A stretch of 64,000 nt of DNA from Chelatococcus asaccharovorans (lineage in GTDB: Bacteria > Pseudomonadota > Alphaproteobacteria > Rhizobiales > Beijerinckiaceae): contig NZ_QJJK01000004.1 in NCBI RefSeq assembly GCF_003201475.1, positions 318,631 to 382,630 on the forward strand, written 5' to 3'. Position 1 is the stretch's first letter; every line of letters begins with the position of its first letter. Positions 29,680 to 37,052 of the stretch are shown one piece after another. Made by a program: the position numbers and the translations under genes. The notes beneath the pieces were generated by a model that had not been told where the DNA came from, made no database searches, and saw nothing but the letters and a program-made list of their open reading frames with translations.

Positions 29680-30690
29680 TCAGGCGACGACGCGCGTGGC
29701 CATGACGGCATCGCGTCGTGGACGCGCGGCCTCGGTCTCTCCGCCTCCGGCGGGCATGCTGACCACATCCAGTCGGGCGATCTCCTCGGCGCTCAGCGAC
29801 AGCGCCGCGGCGCCGAGATTGCTCATGAGTTGTTCCAGGGAGCGCGGTCCGATCAACGGTACGGCGTTACGGGCGCCCGCCCAGGCGATGGCGACCTGGT
29901 CCGGGCCGACGGCGCGCTCGCCGGCAATAGCCAGCACCGTGTCGAGGATGGCGGTGCGCTGGGCTGAATCCTCGGCCTGGAAGACCTTGCCACCCAGCGC
30001 CTCGGCCCTGCCTGTCTCGCCGCGGCGATACTTACCGGTCAACACGCCGCCGCCGAGCGGAGACCATGTCAGGACGCCCAGGCCCAACGCCTCGCATGCC
30101 GGGAACAGATCAGCCTCGGGCTCACGGTGAACGAGGCTGTGCTCGAACTGCGCGGCGGCGATCGGCACGGCACGGGTCACCTCAGCGAGCGTGACGGCGC
30201 GCGCCAGCCGCCATGCCGGGAAGTTGGAGAGGCCTGCATAAAGGATCTTGCCTGCGCGAGCGAGATCGTCGAGACCGCGCACGATTTCTTCCGAAGGCGT
30301 CAAGCCATCTGGATGGTGCACCCAGTAGAGGTCGATCCGGTCGGTCTTCAACCGCTTCAGACTGGCTTCGAGCGAAGCGACCATCGCTTTGCGACTGTTG
30401 CCGGTAACGAGGAGGCTGGCGTCCGGGGCCGCGCCATTCGTATACTTCGTGGCCAATACGAACTCCTCGCGCCGGCCCTGAAGCAGTTCGCCAAGTATCG
30501 TTTCAGACTGGCCGAACTGGTAGATGTCTGCGGTGTCGATGAAGTTGCCGCCGCCTTCAGCGAACGCGTCGAGGATGGCGCGGCTCGTTTCGGCGCTGGC
30601 GCCATGCCCCCAAGCATTGCCGAAATTGGCGGTGCCGAGGGCGATTTGGGATACGCGCAGGCCGGAACGGCCGAAAAGCTTATATTCCAT
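29680..30690 (-). CDS. Aldo/keto reductase
   Basis: The 336-residue protein is an NAD(P)H-dependent reductase of the AKR fold. The catalytic tetrad is visible: Asp and Tyr in FIDTADIYQFGQSE, Lys in LATKY, and His in DLYWVHHPD. The C-terminal IPLIGPRS-type nucleotide loop appears as VPLIGPRSLEQL. The start at 30688-30690 gives MEYKLFGRSGLRVSQIALGT. It sits between the MFS gene (upstream) and the thiolase, all on one strand with short gaps, and its carbonyl substrate is unknown. Confidence 0.9.
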   Translation of the reverse strand: MEYKLFGRSGLRVSQIALGTANFGNAWGHGASAETSRAILDAFAEGGGNFIDTADIYQFGQSETILGELLQGRREEFVLATKYTNGAAPDASLLVTGNSRKAMVASLEASLKRLKTDRIDLYWVHHPDGLTPSEEIVRGLDDLARAGKILYAGLSNFPAWRLARAVTLAEVTRAVPIAAAQFEHSLVHREPEADLFPACEALGLGVLTWSPLGGGVLTGKYRRGETGRAEALGGKVFQAEDSAQRTAILDTVLAIAGERAVGPDQVAIAWAGARNAVPLIGPRSLEQLMSNLGAAALSLSAEEIARLDVVSMPAGGGETEAARPRRDAVMATRVVA

Positions 30691-30722
30691 GGGATGAATG
30701 TCCTGGAGGGTGGAGAGAGGCA

Positions 30723-32045
30723 TCAGGCTCGCGCCGGAACAAGCACCTGCCGCCGTGGCTCGCGGATGGTGACGACGGTGATAGCCGCGATCAGGCACAA
30801 TCCCCCCGCGATGAAGAAGGCGGGCAGATAGCTCTGGTAGGCGGTACGGCTGAATCCGGCGCCCCAGGCCGCAAAGGCGGCCCCCATCTGGTGACCGGCG
30901 AAGATCCAGCCGAAGACGAGATTGGCGCGGTCACCGAAACGCTCGGCGGCAAGCTTCACCGTCGGCGGCACGGTCGCGACCCAATCGAGTCCGTAGAATA
31001 CCGCGAAGATCGAAAGCTCGTAAAAGCTGAAGGAGGTGAAGGGCAGATAGATCAGCGAAAGTCCGCGCAACCCGTAATACCAGAACAGCAAGGTGCGGCT
31101 GGCAATGCGGTCGGAGAGCCACCCCGAGCCGACTGTGCCGGCGAAGTCAAAGATGCCGATGAGCGCGAGCATACTGGCGGCTGCGACTGGAACGATGCCG
31201 AAGTCGCCGCAAAGCGAGACAAAATGCGTCTGGACGAGCCCGTTGGTGCTCGCGCCGCAGATGAAGAACGTGCCGAACAGAACCCAGAACGTGCGCGAAC
31301 GCGATGCGTCCCGCAGAGCCACGATGGGAGAGGCAAGCATGTCACGGAATGAAAGCTGTGCCGGAGCAGGTACCGGGGTGGGGTCGGCGGCGCCATAGGG
31401 AGCGAGGCCGAGATCGGAGGGCCGGTCGCGCATCAGCAAAAGCACGGCGAGGGCCGCAAGCGCGAGCATGACCAACACGAGGCCGAGCGCGTTGCGCCAG
31501 CCGAGGGCCTGCGTCAGGCTGGCGAGCAATGGCAGAAAGACGAGCTGCCCCGTCGCGGTACTCGCCGTAAGGAGGCCGACGACGAGACCACGCCGTGCGG
31601 AAAACCACCGCGTCGCGACGGTGGCTCCAAGGACCATCGCGGTTAGCCCCGTGCCGAAGCCAACGACGACGCCCCAGAGCAGGAAGAGCTGCCAGAGCTT
31701 CGTCATCGCAAAGGAGCCGAGAACGCCGGCGCCGATCAGCGCCAGCGCCACGGATGCGACAATCCGGAGCCCGAAGCGGTTCATAAAGGCGGCCGCGAAC
31801 GGTCCCAGGAAGCCGAACAGGACAAGCCGGATCGCGAAGGCTGAGGAGATCTCCGATGTCGACCAGCCGAACTCCTGCTGCAGCGGGCCGATCAACACGC
31901 CAGGTGCGCCAACTGCCCCGGCCGTCACGAGCATCGTGAGGAAGGTCACGCCGGCGACAACCCAACCGTAATGGATGCCCCGTCGTGCGAAAAAGCTCGG
32001 CAGCGCGTCACGCGACGCGGAAGATGGAGCCGCCACCATCATCAC
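30723..32045 (-). CDS. MFS transporter
   Basis: The 440-residue protein has twelve predicted helices. The opening HYGWVVAGVTFLTMLVTAG and the conserved loop MNRFGLRIV, together with SGWLSDRIASRTLL in the second half, place it in the oxalate/formate or monocarboxylate-like branch of the major facilitator superfamily. It heads the MFS-reductase-thiolase operon and is preceded by an operator-like palindrome 12 bp before its start. Transport of an organic acid or an antibiotic-like compound is possible. Confidence 0.88.
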   Translation of the reverse strand: MMMVAAPSSASRDALPSFFARRGIHYGWVVAGVTFLTMLVTAGAVGAPGVLIGPLQQEFGWSTSEISSAFAIRLVLFGFLGPFAAAFMNRFGLRIVASVALALIGAGVLGSFAMTKLWQLFLLWGVVVGFGTGLTAMVLGATVATRWFSARRGLVVGLLTASTATGQLVFLPLLASLTQALGWRNALGLVLVMLALAALAVLLLMRDRPSDLGLAPYGAADPTPVPAPAQLSFRDMLASPIVALRDASRSRTFWVLFGTFFICGASTNGLVQTHFVSLCGDFGIVPVAAASMLALIGIFDFAGTVGSGWLSDRIASRTLLFWYYGLRGLSLIYLPFTSFSFYELSIFAVFYGLDWVATVPPTVKLAAERFGDRANLVFGWIFAGHQMGAAFAAWGAGFSRTAYQSYLPAFFIAGGLCLIAAITVVTIREPRRQVLVPARA

Positions 32046-32056
32046 ACTCCTCTTTG

Positions 32057-32070
32057 CGGGTAGATACCCG
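32057..32070. promoter_or_regulatory. MarR-type operator before the MFS operon
   Basis: CGGGTA-GA-TACCCG is a perfect 6-bp inverted repeat with a 2-base centre, between the marR stop codon and the MFS start. It matches the site in front of marR at 11 of 14 positions. Position and sharing suggest repression by the adjacent MarR protein. Confidence 0.65.
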
Positions 32071-32085
32071 TTTTTGGTTCAAAAA

Positions 32086-32484
32086 TCAGAGCAACTGGCT
32101 GAGCTCGGCGATAAGCTCGACGCGCGTCGGCCCGAGCCGCTCGCCAATCTCGTCCTGGCAACGATCCCAGAGCGGCTCGGCCTTGCGGAGCACGGTGCTG
32201 CCATGCTCGCTCAGTGTCACAGTCGCTTCCCGCTGGTCCTCGCCGCGTCCGAGCTCGACGAGGCCGAGCTTCTGGATGACACGGACATTGCGCCCCATCG
32301 TCGAGCGGTCGAGTTCAAGATGCTTTGCGAGTTCGGTCAGGCTGATGGGCTGGCGCCGTGCGATTGTCCTGAGAAGGGCATACTGCGCGATGTTGATGCC
32401 AACCGGCGACAGCGCGGCATCGTAGAGCGCGGCAACCTTGCGAGTTGCGATCCGCAAATTGGTGCAGTGGCAGGGTGTCGACAT
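32086..32484 (-). CDS. MarR family transcriptional regulator
   Basis: This is a 132-residue winged-helix repressor. It begins MSTPCHCTNLRIATRKVAAL, a start shared by a subgroup with N-terminal cysteines, and contains the HTH in ISLTELAKHLELDRSTMGRNV and the wing in GRGEDQREATVTLSEHG. The two N-terminal cysteines could sense oxidants or electrophiles, which is inference. The operator-like site at 32490-32503 begins only 6 bp before the start codon, and there is no ribosome-binding site at the normal distance, so the mRNA may be leaderless or nearly so. Confidence 0.88.
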   Translation of the reverse strand: MSTPCHCTNLRIATRKVAALYDAALSPVGINIAQYALLRTIARRQPISLTELAKHLELDRSTMGRNVRVIQKLGLVELGRGEDQREATVTLSEHGSTVLRKAEPLWDRCQDEIGERLGPTRVELIAELSQLL

Positions 32485-32489
32485 AGATG

Positions 32490-32503
32490 CGTGTATATAC
32501 CCC
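32490..32503. promoter_or_regulatory. MarR-type operator before marR
   Basis: CGTGTATATACCCC is an imperfect palindrome centred on TATA and agrees with the site at 32057-32070 in 11 of 14 positions. It suggests autoregulation. Confidence 0.6.
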
Positions 32504-32553
32504 TATTCTGACGGGCGCAAGTGAAGGAGCGTCCTCCGGGGATTTCAGCACAC

Positions 32554-32565
32554 GGGGGGGGGGGG
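32554..32565 (+). repeat. Run of twelve G
   Basis: Twelve consecutive G residues lie between the marR and iclR genes, outside any supported reading frame. Such runs are prone to slippage and to sequencing error. Confidence 0.9.
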
Positions 32566-32755
32566 CGACGTCGCGCTCGCAGCGCAGGCTGCTCAAGGGC
32601 GCAACCTTAGGCAACCTGCGGAACTGCTGCTTCGGCCCGAGGTTCTGGCGCTCACGCCGCAGCGCGGCCGACTGCCGAGGCAGCCGGCGTCAGCACCTTG
32701 ATGGGTTACCCATGCCTGTGTTGTCCGCGCCGTCGTGATCCCAGCGATGCCGTTC

Positions 32756-32769
32756 TTGACCTAGATCAA
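32756..32769. promoter_or_regulatory. FNR/FixK-type box upstream of iclR
   Basis: TTGAC-CTAG-ATCAA fits the Fnr/FixK consensus TTGAY-N4-RTCAA exactly and is a near-perfect palindrome. It lies 77-90 bp before the iclR start, a position suitable for activation. It may place the IclR-to-ABC-importer cluster under low-oxygen control. Confidence 0.55.
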
Positions 32770-32802
32770 ATTTTGCGCTGATATAGTTCTATGTAAAGCA
32801 TA

Positions 32803-32821
32803 TGTCTTCTATTAGAAGACA
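32803..32821. promoter_or_regulatory. Perfect inverted repeat, likely IclR operator
   Basis: TGTCTTCT-ATT-AGAAGACA is a perfect 8-bp inverted repeat with a 3-base centre ending 24 bp before the iclR start codon. Its size and place suit an autoregulatory operator for the IclR protein. Confidence 0.6.
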
Positions 32822-32845
32822 AAATGAAGCGCAATCAATAGCTCC

Positions 32846-33571
32846 ATGGCGGTTCGTTCTCTCTCCACGGTTCTGAAGACGCTTGCCGTTCTCGATGCGG
32901 CGGGGCGGTCCGATCGTCCGCTGCGGCTTGTCGATTTCTGTCGCGCGACCGGTGAGGCGCGCGGCGCCGTCTACCAGCGTCTCGTCACATTGATCGAGGC
33001 CGGGTGGCTGGAGGCGACCGATGACGGCACCTACAGGCTGTCGCTGCGGATCGTTCCCTATGCCAACCGTGCGCTCGACCAGGCGAGCCTCGGCACGCGG
33101 CTGGCGGATGTGCTGCAGCAGATCGTCGTCGAAACGGGTGAGACTGCTTCGCTCGCCGTGCTGGAGGATGGCGAGGCTGTCATCGTCCAGCGCGTGGAAT
33201 CCAGGGGCATCCTCCGCTCCGACCTTCGCGTGGGCAAGCGACTCGAACTGGCGCGCACGGCGCTGGGCCGCGCATTGGTTGCCTTTGCGCAGCCGGAGGC
33301 GCTGGCGCATCTCATCGAACTCGGGGTGGATCTGCCGTCGGAGGAGGTGATCCGCGAGGTCCGCGCGCAAGGCTTCTCTGTCTCGGTCCTGTCCGGACCG
33401 CGCACGGTCTCGGCCGTTGCCAGCCCGATTTTCGACAACCGCGGCCATTGCATCGGTGCCATCTCCGTATCCGGGCCGACGGCCGGCTTCGACAAGGACA
33501 AATGCGCGCGGGCCGCCGTCGCGGCCGCTGAGCGCGCCAATTCACGCTTGATGGGAATGGATGCCGAATGA
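32846..33571 (+). CDS. IclR family transcriptional regulator
   Basis: The 241-residue regulator has an N-terminal winged helix (LSTVLKTLAVLDAA, then EARGAVYQRLVTLIEAGWLE) and a C-terminal effector domain of GAF-like fold ending in SVSGPTAGFD. It probably binds a metabolite related to the cluster it heads. The stop overlaps the start of the next gene as ATGA, so regulator and first structural gene are translationally coupled, an uncommon but clear link. Confidence 0.9.
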   Translation: MAVRSLSTVLKTLAVLDAAGRSDRPLRLVDFCRATGEARGAVYQRLVTLIEAGWLEATDDGTYRLSLRIVPYANRALDQASLGTRLADVLQQIVVETGETASLAVLEDGEAVIVQRVESRGILRSDLRVGKRLELARTALGRALVAFAQPEALAHLIELGVDLPSEEVIREVRAQGFSVSVLSGPRTVSAVASPIFDNRGHCIGAISVSGPTAGFDKDKCARAAVAAAERANSRLMGMDAE

Positions 33572-35298
33572 TGGCTCTAGACACACGCCCGGCTGATCCG
33601 GCGTTTGATATCGCCAGCCTGATGCGCGCGCCGGCACGGATCATGCGGCCGGAGACGCTGGCGGCATTCCAGCCGTCCCGACTCAGTGCCTCCCGCGCGC
33701 TGATGAGCCAGGCGGTGCGCCAGAAATGGTCGATCCAGCGGCGGCGCTTCGACATCGATGCGACCGGCCGCGGCGTCGCCGACTATCGTATCGACATCGG
33801 CGGCTGGCGCTTTTCCTTCCCCGTCTATTCCTTTGCACCCGCGAAGGAAGGGCGGACAGGCCGCATCATCGGCCGGGCCTGGGACATGATGGGCGCCCTC
33901 GTCGAGGGCGACATGTCCGCGGAGGACTTCGAGACGACAGGGCGCGAATTGCCCAAGCTTTACGAGGGGCGCGCAACGCCCGGCACGCTGATCTGGTGTC
34001 GGTCCAACCGCAGCGGCCGGTTCTTCAACACGGCGCAGCAGGCGCTGGCGCAAGGTCGCCAGCCGGATGTCGCGGCGCTCGCGCAGAGCTGCTACCTCAT
34101 GCGCAACACCGGCCTCGACGGCAACGGCACCTTCGGCACCAAGACCTTCCTGACCTATGAGAAGGACCATCCGCTCAGATGGTCGCTCTCCGCGCAGATG
34201 CTGTGCGCCTATATGATGCGGGTCTTCGCGCAGGATCTCGTGCATCACCTCGCGCGTCTCGCCAATCCGGCGGCACCGGAGCTTGCGCCGGACCTGCGCC
34301 GCTTTCTCGGCGTCGGCAACGGCTCGGCGCTGGGGCTGATGCTGTTCGTCAATAATCACCCCCGGCTCATCGATCGCTGGATCGGGATTCGCGAGACGGC
34401 GCTCGCCCATGCCAAGAGCCTCGCCCTGTCGCCGGATGGGCGGGAGATCGGGGTGCTGCGGGGGCTCGTCGAGAAGGCGATCCTGTTCCGTCGCCAGGAT
34501 CGCGCGGAATATGAGGCGCTGACGGCGAGCGCCGTCATCGCCGAGGATCTTGTCGTGGTGAGCGACGCGCTGGGGCATCTCAAAGCGCGCTTCAAGGCCG
34601 GCGATATCCTGCCGCAAAGGCCGTTCGCCGATCTCTGCGACAGGCTCGAAGGCCGCGTCGCCCCCGAGGCGCTGGAAACGCTCCATTCCCTCCTCATCGA
34701 GCTCGTGCCCGCCCATGCCGACAGCCTTGTCGAGACGCTCGTGCTCGACGAGGAGCTGACAGGGCGGCCCGAGATGCCGGTTTGCCGGCTTCTCGAGATC
34801 CTGCGCGATGAATATGCCTGGGCCTTCGGCCTCGATCTCGCGTCGGAAGCCTCGTCCCGCTATGTCTGGTACAAGTCCGCGACGGCGGAGGAGCCGCGTC
34901 GCGGGCCGCGCAGCGAGGTCGAGGACGCGGTGAACCTCGGGCTCGATCTCGCGCGGTTCATCGTGCGGCTGGAGGCGGATCTCGTCCGGCAGGACCCCCA
35001 CCTGAGCACGGCGCGTTTCCTCATGGCCCATCCCCAACACCGGGCGATCGTCACGCGTGTCCAGGCGCTCGCCGGCTCGTTCTACCATTCGCCTTACGCC
35101 GATATCATGAGCGAGGATTTCGTCCCCGCCCATATCACGCGGCTGCTCAATGTCGGCCTCCACGGCATCGACAAGACCCGCGACTTCCTCAACCGCAACC
35201 TGCGCGGCGTCCTCTTCCATGGCGCGCCGCTGCCCGAGGATCTTCGTGCCGGCACGGCCGACGATCACTGGTTCTATCCTTCGGAGCCCATATTGTGA
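33568..35298 (+). CDS. Unrecognised 576-aa protein in the IclR/ABC cluster
   Basis: I do not recognise the family. The protein is soluble, with no signal peptide or membrane helix. A likely beta-containing head (RRRFDIDATGRG, then DYRIDIGGWRFSFPVYSFAP) is followed by a long helical body. Motifs that look conserved-type are RNTGLDGNGTFGTKTF, GVGNGSALGLMLFVNNHPRL and SRYVWYKSATAEEPRRGPR. The ordered His and acidic residues could form an active site, but none is provable. It overlaps iclR by 4 bp upstream and the next gene by 4 bp downstream, and composition is the same as the neighbours. It probably works with the 250-aa partner on the imported compound. Confidence 0.7.
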   Translation: MMALDTRPADPAFDIASLMRAPARIMRPETLAAFQPSRLSASRALMSQAVRQKWSIQRRRFDIDATGRGVADYRIDIGGWRFSFPVYSFAPAKEGRTGRIIGRAWDMMGALVEGDMSAEDFETTGRELPKLYEGRATPGTLIWCRSNRSGRFFNTAQQALAQGRQPDVAALAQSCYLMRNTGLDGNGTFGTKTFLTYEKDHPLRWSLSAQMLCAYMMRVFAQDLVHHLARLANPAAPELAPDLRRFLGVGNGSALGLMLFVNNHPRLIDRWIGIRETALAHAKSLALSPDGREIGVLRGLVEKAILFRRQDRAEYEALTASAVIAEDLVVVSDALGHLKARFKAGDILPQRPFADLCDRLEGRVAPEALETLHSLLIELVPAHADSLVETLVLDEELTGRPEMPVCRLLEILRDEYAWAFGLDLASEASSRYVWYKSATAEEPRRGPRSEVEDAVNLGLDLARFIVRLEADLVRQDPHLSTARFLMAHPQHRAIVTRVQALAGSFYHSPYADIMSEDFVPAHITRLLNVGLHGIDKTRDFLNRNLRGVLFHGAPLPEDLRAGTADDHWFYPSEPIL

Positions 35299-36047
35299 CT
35301 TTAGCGAACGCTTCGTCATCCACGATGCGCGCCAGCCTGCGCGAAAGCCGCATGGTCCTCGAGCGCCTGATGCAGGTCGTGCGCATCGACGAGGGCCTGG
35401 TTCCCTCGCTGCGCGACTGCGCCCTCTATTCAGCCGCCCTCGGCCTTGGTGGCTTCCCGGCCGTCTCGGCCCATCTGGAGCTGTTGCGCGGGGCTGCGCC
35501 CGAGCGCGTCAAGCTGGTCGCGGATTCGCCGCTGACGGTCGACGGCGGCGGCCAGCACGCCTGGGTGGTGGCCGAACTCGTCGTTGATCTCTTGGTGGCT
35601 GAGGCGCGGACGTCGGCAGCCGGCGGCCGGGAAATGGCGGAGGCACGCGTCCTCAACGTGGTGGAGCCGGAGGAGCTCGGCGTGGCGGCGGCGATCGCGC
35701 GGCGGCACGGCTTCGCGGTCGAGCTCAGCCGTGGCGAGCGGGATGCGGGCGCCCGTCTCGTCCTGCGTCCCGCATCCGCTGACGCGCCGGACCCCCTGCA
35801 GCGCATCCGGCTGGAGGGGCTCCCCGTGGCGCAGGATCTGTGGTGGCAGCTCTTTCACCGCGCCAATGAGGCGCTGGCCGTGGACACCATCCAGTCGCGC
35901 CGCCATGCCGGGCCCATCCGGGTCGAGGAGGACGGACGCGTCGTCGGCCGCCAGGACGACGACGAAACGGATTTCAGCCTGCTCATTGGCCAGACAGCGG
36001 CTGCGCCGCCGCCATCCGCCAATGGCATTGCCAAGCAAGGTGCCTGA
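35295..36047 (+). CDS. Unrecognised 250-aa protein in the IclR/ABC cluster
   Basis: No family is recognised. The protein is soluble, about 250 residues, alternating hydrophobic and charged: RMVLERLMQVVRIDEGLVPS near the start, a middle rich in Ala, Val and Glu, and a polar tail with RQDDDETDFSLLIG. It starts with GTG at 35295, overlapping the previous stop as GTGA; an ATG ten codons later is an alternative. Tight overlap with the 576-aa gene suggests the two products act as a pair, perhaps as subunits. Confidence 0.65.
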   Translation: MTLANASSSTMRASLRESRMVLERLMQVVRIDEGLVPSLRDCALYSAALGLGGFPAVSAHLELLRGAAPERVKLVADSPLTVDGGGQHAWVVAELVVDLLVAEARTSAAGGREMAEARVLNVVEPEELGVAAAIARRHGFAVELSRGERDAGARLVLRPASADAPDPLQRIRLEGLPVAQDLWWQLFHRANEALAVDTIQSRRHAGPIRVEEDGRVVGRQDDDETDFSLLIGQTAAAPPPSANGIAKQGA

Positions 36048-36049
36048 TC

Positions 36050-37015
36050 ATGCTCATCGACGCATTGCAATGCGGAAATTTCGACCGCGAGGTCTTCGAG
36101 GAACTGAAGGCGGGTGGGTTTACCTGCGTCACCCCGACACTTGGATTCTGGGAAGGGACCCTCGAATCGCTCGATGAGCTCGGCCGCTGGCGCGACCGCG
36201 AGCGGGAGTATCCCGATCTCATCAAGATCGTGCGCAAGGCCGAGGACATCCGCGCTGCCGAACGCGAGGGCAAGGTCGGCGTCCTGCTCGGCTACCAGAA
36301 CACGAACCTGCTCGAAGACCGCATCGCCTATGTCGAGTTGTTTGCCGATCTCGGCGTGCGCGTGCTCCAGCTCACCTACAACAACCAGAACGAGCTCGGC
36401 GGCAGCTGCTATGAAGAGCACGACAGCGGGCTTGCCCGCTTCGGCCGCGAAGTCGTGCGCGAGATGAACCGCACCGGCATCGTCATCGATTGCTCGCATG
36501 TGGGCGACAAGACGACGCTCGATGTCATCGAATACTCGCAGAAGCCGGTGGCGATCACCCATGCCAATGCCGATTCCCTCTTTCCGCACAAGCGCAACAA
36601 GACGGATCCCGTTCTGAAGGCGTTGTCGCAGACTGGTGGCGTCATCGGCTGTGCGGCCTATCGCAACATAACCCCGGCGGATGCCTGCGCCACGGTCGAT
36701 GCCTGGTGCGAGATGGTGGCGCGCACCGTCGAGATCGCCGGCATCGACCATGTGGGTCTCGGCACCGACTACAGCCACAAGACCGGGCCGAACCATCTGG
36801 ACTGGATGCGCAAGGGCCGCTGGACCCGCGGCGTGCAGTATGGCGCCGGGTCGGCCGCCGTCCCGGGCAAGGTCGCCAAGCCCGACTGGCTCGTCAATAT
36901 CGGCGCGTTGAACAGTGTCGAGGGCGGTCTGCGCCGCGTCGGCTTCGATGAGGGCGATATCGCCAAGATCATGGGCGGCAACTGGCTGCGCCTCTACGAA
37001 GACGTGTTCGGGTGA
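36050..37015 (+). CDS. M19 (renal dipeptidase) family protein with altered metal site
   Basis: The 321-residue cytoplasmic protein has the M19 fold. Retained are His150 in DCSHVGD, His171 in AITHANADS (21 residues apart as in human dipeptidase) and Asp240 in VGLGTDYS. Missing are the N-terminal HxD metal ligands, where the sequence reads IDALQCGNF, and the bridging Glu, where GYQNT stands. The canonical two-zinc centre therefore cannot form as usual. It could be a one-metal hydrolase or act on another amide. The start lies 2 bp after the previous stop. There is no signal peptide, unlike secreted dipeptidases. Confidence 0.85.
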   Translation: MLIDALQCGNFDREVFEELKAGGFTCVTPTLGFWEGTLESLDELGRWRDREREYPDLIKIVRKAEDIRAAEREGKVGVLLGYQNTNLLEDRIAYVELFADLGVRVLQLTYNNQNELGGSCYEEHDSGLARFGREVVREMNRTGIVIDCSHVGDKTTLDVIEYSQKPVAITHANADSLFPHKRNKTDPVLKALSQTGGVIGCAAYRNITPADACATVDAWCEMVARTVEIAGIDHVGLGTDYSHKTGPNHLDWMRKGRWTRGVQYGAGSAAVPGKVAKPDWLVNIGALNSVEGGLRRVGFDEGDIAKIMGGNWLRLYEDVFG

Positions 37016-37052
37016 CCACAGAGAATTTGTTGGAACAGACGGGGAGATAACA

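Noticed and set aside
33577-35319. 580-codon open frame antisense to the unrecognised 576-aa gene
   Set aside because: I considered it because the sense gene is unknown. The sense frame has 4-bp overlaps with both neighbours and balanced residue use; the antisense is Arg/Glu/Gln-rich and has no ribosome-binding site.
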